From: Sva-07 sp963707515
GTDB lineage: Bacteria > Actinomycetota > Acidimicrobiia > Acidimicrobiales > Ilumatobacteraceae
Reading direction: 5' to 3'
Assembly (NCBI GenBank): GCA_963707515.1
Contig: CAVPQI010000002.1
Location: 434,001 to 498,000 of the forward strand
Length of the DNA: 64,000 nt
Within the stretch, counting starts at the first letter, position 1. Every line of letters starts with the position of its first letter. Below the pieces are notes generated by a model. That model was not told the origin of the DNA. It worked only from the letters and a program-made list of their open reading frames with translations, and ran no database searches. Positions 1-5,473 of the stretch are shown here, in pieces. The translations under genes and the position numbers were made by a program.

Positions 1-1
1 G

Positions 2-1504
2 TCGTGGGTGAAGGACGTCGCCATCGAGACGTTCGGCACGAACGACAAGCCGGCGTTGCTCATCGGCATCGGCGTGCTCGTGACCCTCGCCGCGGCGATC
101 TTCGGCATCGTCGCCTTCATCGGCCGGTTGTGGATCGGCCTCGCCGGGATCGCCGCGTTCGGGGTGGTGGGCGCGGCCGCCGCCCTGGGATCGCGGACGG
201 GTGCTTCGGTCGACGTCGTCGTGCCCGCCGTGCTCGGCGCGCTGGCCGGGATGGGAGCGCTGTGGCTCGCCTGGTCGGTGATCGTCCGCCCACTCGACGC
301 CGACGATCTGGGTCGGAGAAGCCGCGCCACGGGCGGTGAATCCGACCCAGAAGCCTCGGCGTCGGCGGTGGATGACGTGGCGGTGGTGGTCGAAGCGCCC
401 ACGGACGCGCCGCGGGGGACGCGGCGGGAGGTGCTGGTCAGGTCGGGCGGCGTGCTGGCGATCCTGGCGGTGGCCGGTGGTGGTGCCGGAGCGCTGGGAC
501 GGGCGGTCCGCACCCGGTTCACGGCGGAGGAGTCGCGGCGCGACGTGCGTCTGGCAGCCGCTCGTCGACCGGCAGGGCAGGCAACGCCAGGCGTCGAGGT
601 CGGCGTCGACGGGATGTCACCCTTCTTCACCCCGAACGCCGACTTCTACCGCATCGACACGGCGCTGACCGTGCCCCAGCTCCGTGCCGAGGACTACCAG
701 CTGCGGATCCACGGGATGGTCGATCGGGAGCTGAGGTTGGGTTTCGACGAGCTGATGGCGCGCCAGGTGGTCGAGTACGACGTGACGCTGACGTGCGTGT
801 CGAACACGGTCGGCGGCAACCTCGTCGGCAACGCCCGATGGCTCGGGGTGCGGCTCGACGACCTCCTCGCCGAGGCCGGCGTGCAGCCGGGGGCGGATCA
901 GGTCGTCGGACGATCGGTCGACGGGTACACGTGCGGGTTTCCGCTCGAGGCGGCGACCGACGGGCGCAACGCGATGGTGGCGTTCGGCATGAACGGCGAA
1001 CCGCTGCCGCTGGCCCACGGGTTCCCGGCCCGTCTGATCGTGCCGGGCCTCTACGGCTACGTCTCGGCGACGAAGTGGTTGACCGAGATCGAGCTCACCC
1101 GCTTCGACGAGTTCGAGCAGTACTGGGTGCCGCGCGGCTACGCCGAACGGGCGCCGATCAAGTTGATGAGCCGGATCGACTCCGTCGACGGCCTCGGGAC
1201 GCTGACCCGCGGCGCCGACGGCATGGTCGCCGTCGGTGGTGTCGCGTGGGCGCAGACCCGCGGCATCGACTCGGTCGAGGTGCAGCTCGACGACGGCCGC
1301 TGGCAGGCCGCCGAGCTCGGTGAGGCGCTCAATGCTGACACCTGGCGCCAGTGGGCGTTCCGTTGGCAGCCGACCACCACCGGCCGGACGTCGATCCGTT
1401 GTCGCGCGATTTCCGGAGATCGAGAGATCCAGACGGACGAGCGGGCCGAACCAGTTCCCGACGGTGCCTCCGGGCACCACCAGATCGTGGTCTTCGTCGA
1501 GTGA
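2..1504 (+). CDS. Membrane-anchored sulfite-oxidase-like molybdopterin oxidoreductase (5' partial)
   Basis: The frame is open to the window edge, so the N-terminus is missing; a GTG at 8 is only an internal candidate. Three hydrophobic segments come first (around residues 17-40, 41-62 and 75-98 counted from base 8), then a charged linker and a fourth hydrophobic stretch near 155. The rest is an oxidoreductase molybdopterin domain: the segment DVTLTCVSNTVGGNL contains the Cys (about residue 263) that ligates Mo in the sulfite oxidase family, followed by a Mo-co dimerisation-like C-terminal domain. Family knowledge: such membrane proteins often neighbour fasciclin and SigK genes in actinobacteria, as here. 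Substrate unknown; the active site would face outside. The stop lies 104 bases before the fasciclin gene on the same strand, so co-transcription is plausible. Confidence 0.88.
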   Translation, partial: SWVKDVAIETFGTNDKPALLIGIGVLVTLAAAIFGIVAFIGRLWIGLAGIAAFGVVGAAAALGSRTGASVDVVVPAVLGALAGMGALWLAWSVIVRPLDADDLGRRSRATGGESDPEASASAVDDVAVVVEAPTDAPRGTRREVLVRSGGVLAILAVAGGGAGALGRAVRTRFTAEESRRDVRLAAARRPAGQATPGVEVGVDGMSPFFTPNADFYRIDTALTVPQLRAEDYQLRIHGMVDRELRLGFDELMARQVVEYDVTLTCVSNTVGGNLVGNARWLGVRLDDLLAEAGVQPGADQVVGRSVDGYTCGFPLEAATDGRNAMVAFGMNGEPLPLAHGFPARLIVPGLYGYVSATKWLTEIELTRFDEFEQYWVPRGYAERAPIKLMSRIDSVDGLGTLTRGADGMVAVGGVAWAQTRGIDSVEVQLDDGRWQAAELGEALNADTWRQWAFRWQPTTTGRTSIRCRAISGDREIQTDERAEPVPDGASGHHQIVVFVE

Positions 1505-1544
1505 GCAACGGCTGGCTCGATCCGACCACGGCCCGCTGCGTCGC

Positions 1545-1592
1545 AGCGTGAACACCCAGCGTGAAACCCCACGTGAACCCCAGCGAGAACCC
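1545..1592 (+). repeat. Short degenerate tandem repeat before the fasciclin gene
   Basis: Four imperfect 11-13 base units resembling AGCGTGAAACCCC lie between the oxidoreductase stop and the fasciclin Shine-Dalgarno. They sit in the leader of the next gene. No function can be read from them. Confidence 0.5.
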
Positions 1593-1608
1593 ACCAAGGA
1601 GCACCACC

Positions 1609-2349
1609 ATGAAGACCCGTACTCGTACCAGCGCACTGATCGCTGCCGTCGCCGTCCTGTCACTCGGCGTCGCGGCCTGTGGCAGCGACAGCGACGACTC
1701 GACGACCGCGACCGACGCACCGGCAACGACGTCGGCAGCGACCGCGACGACCGAGGCGATGGACGACACGACCCCGACGACCGGGGCCACCGACGGCACG
1801 ACCGAGACCACCGACGGCTCCGCCGGGACCACCGGCACGACGGCCGACGACATGGACGAGGGCGCGATGCTCGAGCCCAGCGGTGAGCTGTGTGCTGCCG
1901 TCCCCGCCGATGGCGATGGTTCGTTCGATGGCATGGCCGACGATCCCGCGGCCACCGCTGCGTCGAACAACCCGGCGCTGTCGACGTTGGTCGATGCGCT
2001 CACGGCCGCCGGGCTCGTGGACACGCTCAACGGCGAGGGTCCGTTCACGATCTTTGCCCCGGCCAACCCGGCGTTCGAGGCGATCCCGCCGGCCGACCTG
2101 GAGGCCGTGCTGGCCGACCAGGACCTGCTGACGTCGATCCTCACGCTGCACGTGATCGCCGGTGAGCGCCTGTCGAGCGAGGACCTCGCCGGTATGGACT
2201 CGGCGACGACGGTCAACGGTGCCGACATCACGTTCGAGGTGCAAGACGACGGCACCCTCCTGGTCAACGGCCAGGCGACCGTCGGCTGCGCGGACGTGCA
2301 GACGGCCAACGCGACCGTGCACATCATCGACGCCGTGCTGATGCCCTGA
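1609..2349 (+). CDS. Fasciclin-domain lipoprotein
   Basis: 246 residues. The start is the ATG preceded by AAGGAG, chosen over an in-frame GTG 48 bases upstream because a lipoprotein signal begins here: MKTRTR, a hydrophobic run and the lipobox VAAC with Cys24. A Thr/Ala/Asp-rich linker of about 75 residues follows, then one fasciclin (FAS1) domain with the conserved NGEGPFTIFAPANPAF and VNGQATV...HIIDAVL blocks. Family knowledge: the closest functional relatives are MPT70/MPT83-type secreted adhesins, which in mycobacteria belong to the SigK regulon. Here sigK and rskA follow directly downstream, so SigK control is a reasonable inference. A strong hairpin follows the stop. Confidence 0.93.
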   Translation: MKTRTRTSALIAAVAVLSLGVAACGSDSDDSTTATDAPATTSAATATTEAMDDTTPTTGATDGTTETTDGSAGTTGTTADDMDEGAMLEPSGELCAAVPADGDGSFDGMADDPAATAASNNPALSTLVDALTAAGLVDTLNGEGPFTIFAPANPAFEAIPPADLEAVLADQDLLTSILTLHVIAGERLSSEDLAGMDSATTVNGADITFEVQDDGTLLVNGQATVGCADVQTANATVHIIDAVLMP

Positions 2350-2386
2350 TGTCGTGACGAAGCAGGGCGTGGCGGGCCCTGAACGA

Positions 2387-2420
2387 CGGTGGCGAGGAGC
2401 GTGTGCGCTCCTCGCCACCG
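2387..2420 (+). terminator. Hairpin terminator after fasciclin gene
   Basis: A perfect 15-bp stem (arms 2387-2401 and 2406-2420) closes a TGTG loop 37 bases after the fasciclin stop. No T tract follows, so termination may be intrinsic only in the loose actinobacterial sense. Confidence 0.75.
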
Positions 2421-2430
2421 GCGCGTCCGG

Positions 2431-2510
2431 GGTCGAGGAGTTCGAGAGGGCTCGTGGGGGTTCGAGCGGGTTCGAGCGGGGTCGAGCGGGGTCGAGCGGG
2501 GTCGAGAGCG
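2431..2510 (+). repeat. 10-bp tandem repeat (KTCGAGCGGG)
   Basis: Eight consecutive 10-base units; the last five (2461-2510) are nearly identical, the first three degenerate. It lies between the fasciclin terminator and sigK. The 10-base period equals roughly one helical turn. Nothing else is seen in the 2350-2698 gap besides this and the hairpin. Confidence 0.8.
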
Positions 2511-2698
2511 ACAGGCGGGCGGCGGGATGTGTGCCAATTGTGCGTTCGTGCGATCCGGCCTGCCCGTTGCAGCGAACCATTGGTGTGACGATGTTGGCGG
2601 CCGGTTCGTGGGCGTGGATGGCGCCGGCGGGCCGCGCCGCCCACCTGGGCCGGGGCACGTCGTTGGGGCTGTCGGCCTGGCATCATGGGACGATCCAG

Positions 2699-3253
2699 AT
2701 GCAGCCCCCGGACCTCACCGCCGTGATGGCCGACGTACAGCGCGGCGACGAGCGTGCATTCGCCGCGCTCTACGACGCCTTGGCGGGTGTCGTGTTCGGC
2801 TCGATCTCGCAGGTGCTGCGGGATCCGGCGATGTCGGAGGAGGTCGCCCAGGAGGTCTTCGTCGAGCTCTGGCGGACGGCGCCACGCTTCGATGCCTCAC
2901 GATCGAGCGTGTCGACCTGGGCGGTCACGATCGCCCGCCGCCGGGCGATCGATCGGGTGCGGCGGGAGCAGTCGCAACGCGATCGCACGGAACGGTTGGC
3001 GGCGCGGCGCCCGGACGAGGTGCCGGCGACCGATGAGGTGGTGATCGGAGGCGTGCAGGCGGCGGAGGTCGAAGCGGCCCTCGCCGAGCTGCCGGAAGAC
3101 CAGCGGGTGGTGATCGAGATGGCGTTCCTCGAGGGCGAGAGCCACGGGACGATCGCCGAGCGGCTGGATCTGCCGCTCGGCACGGTGAAGAGCCGCGTGC
3201 GCGGTGGGTTGAAGAAGTTGAGCCGACGATGGGAGGTGACCCATGGAACCTGA
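2699..3253 (+). CDS. sigK: ECF RNA polymerase sigma factor, SigK type
   Basis: 184 residues from the ATG at 2699, the usual SigK length; the open frame extends about 115 codons further upstream, but that part crosses the 10-bp repeat and has no domain. Region 2 is at about residues 22-90 (DPAMSEEVAQEVFVELWRTA) and region 4 at about 120-178, with the helix-turn-helix ESHGTIAERLDLPLGTVKSR. It directs polymerase to stress-type promoters and is held by the next gene product. Its TGA overlaps the rskA start by 11 bases, indicating translational coupling. The adjacent fasciclin and molybdoprotein genes match the classic SigK neighbourhood. Start choice is the least certain point: no good Shine-Dalgarno is visible. 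Confidence 0.9.
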   Translation: MQPPDLTAVMADVQRGDERAFAALYDALAGVVFGSISQVLRDPAMSEEVAQEVFVELWRTAPRFDASRSSVSTWAVTIARRRAIDRVRREQSQRDRTERLAARRPDEVPATDEVVIGGVQAAEVEAALAELPEDQRVVIEMAFLEGESHGTIAERLDLPLGTVKSRVRGGLKKLSRRWEVTHGT

Positions 3254-4031
3254 CCGATTGGACGAGCTGATCGCGCTGGCTGCGCTCGGCGAGCTGTCCG
3301 ATGCCGAACGCGCCGAGCTCGACGCCGTCGTCGCCATCGATCCGGTCGCCCGCGTCGAGCTCGATGCTGCGCTGGCGGCCGCCGCCGATGTCCAGCAACT
3401 GGTCGCCGAACCTCCGCCGGTGTCATTGCGGGCGAGTGTGCTGGCGGCGATCTCGTCGACCGCCCAGGACCACGACGACGTCACCCCGCCGTCCGCCCCG
3501 GAACCGACGTCTGGGGCGGAACCGTCGTCCGGCGCGGGGCCGGCCGCGGTGCGCGATGCCGACATCGACCTCGCCGCCGTCGTCGATCTCGGTGGCCGGC
3601 GGCGCCGGCGGCTGCTGCCGTGGGCGCTCGCTGCGGCGGCCGTCGTCGTGTTCGTCGTCGGAGCGTTCATCGTCTCCAACGAGGCGTCGGCGCCAGACCA
3701 GTTCGAGGCGATCGTCGAGGCCCCCGACGCCGTCAGCCACTCGATGGAGGGTGATCTCGGCGGGGTGCTGACCGTGACGTACTCGCCGTCGCACTCGGCG
3801 CTCGTCTTGGAGAGCGACGGCATCGCGCCCTTGCCCGACGACGCCACGTACCAGCTGTGGGCGGACATCGACGGTGAGATGGTGTCGGTCGGCGTGTTCC
3901 GGCCCGATGCCGGCGGGCGCGTCCAGGCCCGTCTCGACGAGGTCGACACGACCGGTGAGAGCCTCAACATCACCGCCGAGCCGGCCGGCGGCAGCCCGGA
4001 GCCAACGCTGCCGGTCCTGGCCTCCGCCTGA
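3243..4031 (+). CDS. rskA: Anti-sigma-K factor RskA
   Basis: 262 residues. The N-terminal cytoplasmic anti-sigma domain (MEPDRLDELIALAALGELSD, about 1-70) is followed by an acidic Pro/Ser linker, a basic RRRRR patch, one transmembrane helix at about 122-145 and an extracellular RskA domain (SHSMEGDLGGVLTV ... YQLWADIDGEMVSVGVF). Family knowledge: RskA binds SigK at the membrane and releases it after regulated proteolysis of the extracytoplasmic part. It starts inside the 3' end of sigK, so both should be made in fixed ratio. Confidence 0.94.
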   Translation: MEPDRLDELIALAALGELSDAERAELDAVVAIDPVARVELDAALAAAADVQQLVAEPPPVSLRASVLAAISSTAQDHDDVTPPSAPEPTSGAEPSSGAGPAAVRDADIDLAAVVDLGGRRRRRLLPWALAAAAVVVFVVGAFIVSNEASAPDQFEAIVEAPDAVSHSMEGDLGGVLTVTYSPSHSALVLESDGIAPLPDDATYQLWADIDGEMVSVGVFRPDAGGRVQARLDEVDTTGESLNITAEPAGGSPEPTLPVLASA

Positions 4032-4093
4032 ACAGACGTCGGCCGACTGCGTGTGATGGCGCAGGTGATGGCGATAACCTCAGCGGTCGCCGA

Positions 4094-4169
4094 TCCGGGA
4101 TAGCTCAGCTGGCAGAGCAATTGACTGTTAATCAATGGGTCGCAGGTTCGAGCCCTGCTCCCGGAGCCA
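4094..4169 (+). tRNA. tRNA-Asn (GTT)
   Basis: Complete cloverleaf: 7-bp acceptor TCCGGGA/TCCCGGA, D arm, anticodon loop CTGTTAA with GTT, and a normal T arm with GGTTCGAGC. The discriminator is G at 4166 and a CCA end is encoded at 4167-4169. Confidence 0.97.
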
Positions 4170-4172
4170 TGT

Positions 4173-4209
4173 CGACAGGGTCCCTCTGTGGGACCCTGTC
4201 GTTCGTTTT
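4173..4209 (+). terminator. Terminator after tRNA-Asn
   Basis: A perfect 12-bp stem (4173-4184 with 4190-4201) and a 5-base loop, followed by TTCGTTTT. It lies three bases after the tRNA CCA end. Confidence 0.88.
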
Positions 4210-4256
4210 CAGGGTCGTTCGTTTTCAGGGTCGTTCGTTTTCAGGGTCGTTCGTTT
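4201..4256 (+). repeat. 16-bp tandem repeat between two tRNA genes
   Basis: Three identical copies of GTTCGTTTTCAGGGTC and half of a fourth. The first copy begins on the last base of the terminator stem, so each copy repeats the T-tract part of the terminator without its stem. Confidence 0.9.
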
Positions 4257-4272
4257 CGGGTTCGTGCGTTCG

Positions 4273-4346
4273 GGGGCGGTAGCTCAGTTGGTCAGAGCAG
4301 GGGACTCATAATCCCTGGGTCGTGGGTTCAAGTCCCACCCGCCCCA
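4273..4346 (+). tRNA. tRNA with CAT anticodon (elongator Met or Ile2)
   Basis: Cloverleaf with acceptor GGGGCGG/CCGCCCC, anticodon stem GGGGA/TCCCT around CTCATAA, and T arm GTGGG/CCCAC. The discriminator is A at 4346; the next bases are CCG, so CCA is not encoded. CAT can be elongator methionine or, after lysidine modification, isoleucine-2. The D-loop and variable region resemble the E. coli ileX type, but sequence alone does not settle this. Confidence 0.9.
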
Positions 4347-4355
4347 CCGGCAGGT

Positions 4356-4856
4356 TCAGTCCGACAGGATGTCGAGGCGGCCGTCGCCGTAGATCATGAA
4401 GCCCTTCTGCAGGGTGATGCTCGCCTTCGGGCTCTCCATCTTGCCGCGCAGCGAGATCGGGATGCGGGCCAAGGGGGCGGTGTCGGTGCCGGCATTCTCC
4501 GGGTCCTTGGCCTCGAGCGTCAGCTCGAGGGAGTGGAACCAGGCGACGTACGAGTCGGCGACATCGATCCAGATGTTGGTGATGTAGCGCCCGCCGCCGC
4601 GGTACGTCGCGCCGTACGTGTATCGCAGGATGATCTCGAAGTCGACGACGATGTCGCCCCACTCCACCGGCAGCGAGTTCGTCATCTTGCGGTACCACCG
4701 CGTCTCACGTGGGCCGATCGCTCCGGCCAACGCCGTCCAGTCGTCGACCTTCGGCACGGCGTTGGCTCGCGCCGAGGTGATCTGTGACGACGGACGATTG
4801 TCGTCGATCACCTTCCAGGCCTTCTCCAACGTGTTGACGATCTCTGCAGCACTCAT
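4356..4856 (-). CDS. Conserved protein of unknown function beside the DUF4157 gene
   Basis: 166 residues, start chosen by an ATGA overlap with the preceding gene and a GAGGAGG Shine-Dalgarno inside it. No signal peptide or membrane helix. The sequence reads as a compact beta-rich soluble protein (VDFEIILRYTYGATYRGGG, LELTLEAKD, SITLQKGFMIYGDG). I do not recognise a named family. It is translationally coupled to a peptidoglycan-binding-domain protein and lies back to back with a large DUF4157 protein, so a role in the same cell-surface or injection-type process is a guess from context. Confidence 0.75.
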   Translation of the reverse strand: MSAAEIVNTLEKAWKVIDDNRPSSQITSARANAVPKVDDWTALAGAIGPRETRWYRKMTNSLPVEWGDIVVDFEIILRYTYGATYRGGGRYITNIWIDVADSYVAWFHSLELTLEAKDPENAGTDTAPLARIPISLRGKMESPKASITLQKGFMIYGDGRLDILSD

Positions 4857-5242
4857 GCCGTTGCCTCCTCGTCGATCTCGGGCACGTCCAGGTCGGCATC
4901 GAGCCCCTCGGCTTCGTCGACGTCGTCGTTCAGGGCGAAGTACTGGTCCTGCTGATCCGGCGTCCATTCCTCGGGATCAGGTCCCCAGGCAGCGATCCCC
5001 GCATCGTCACCGGCCTCGCTCCCGCTCGCGCTCCCGGCGAGGGCCTCCCACAGCTGGGCGTCGACGACGCCGTTCGCCGGGAGCCCGTTCGCCTCCTGGA
5101 ACGCACGAACCGCGTTCGCCGTCGCCTCGTTGAAGACGCCGTCGATGTCGCCGGGTGAGTACCCCTGGTACTCCAGCGTCTGCTGCAGATAGGTCACCCA
5201 CTCTCCTTCGTCTCCCGGGTTCAGGTCTGGGCTGTCGGACAT
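4853..5242 (-). CDS. Small peptidoglycan-binding (PG_binding_1) domain protein
   Basis: 129 residues from an ATG preceded by AAGGAGGG. Residues 5-70 form a PG_binding_1 repeat (GEWVTYLQQTLEYQGY, DIDGVFNEATANAVRAFQ, GLPANGVVDAQLWEAL). The remaining 60 residues are very acidic (DPEEWTPDQQDQYFALNDD, DVPEIDEEATA). There is no signal peptide, which is odd for a wall-binding protein and fits either non-classical export or a particle component. Its stop overlaps the next gene start (ATGA). Divergent from the DUF4157 gene with about 200 bases between. Confidence 0.85.
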   Translation of the reverse strand: MSDSPDLNPGDEGEWVTYLQQTLEYQGYSPGDIDGVFNEATANAVRAFQEANGLPANGVVDAQLWEALAGSASGSEAGDDAGIAAWGPDPEEWTPDQQDQYFALNDDVDEAEGLDADLDVPEIDEEATA

Positions 5243-5440
5243 GGATCCCTCCTTCGATGCGGCGATGTGTGGATCGCTCGTCCGCCATCGTGTGCGACGT
5301 CGGTCGGTGCCGCCAGGTCCGGATGGGTCACCCGTTGGGGCACGAACATTCCCGGGCGGGCCCGGCATCACGCTGGTGGGCCGTCACCATGGACCAACAC
5401 GGGCAGTGGTGTGATCCTCGCTGAACGTGGTGAAGGCGGC

Positions 5441-5446
5441 TACAGT
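5441..5446 (+). promoter_or_regulatory. -10 box TACAGT, leaderless context
   Basis: TACAGT followed by exactly six bases and a GTG (5453) that opens a six-codon frame ending on the start of the DUF4157 gene. Confidence 0.5.
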
Positions 5447-5452
5447 CGCCCC

Positions 5453-5473
5453 GTGACTGGTCGAGGCGGATGA
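5453..5473 (+). CDS. Possible leaderless upstream peptide (6 codons)
   Basis: GTG ACT GGT CGA GGC GGA TGA encodes MTGRGG. The stop TGA overlaps the ATG of the DUF4157 gene as ATGA, the usual coupling arrangement. The -10 box spacing would place the transcript start on this GTG. Unproven, but arrangement and overlap fit translation of the uORF feeding ribosomes to the large gene. Confidence 0.4.
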   Translation: MTGRGG

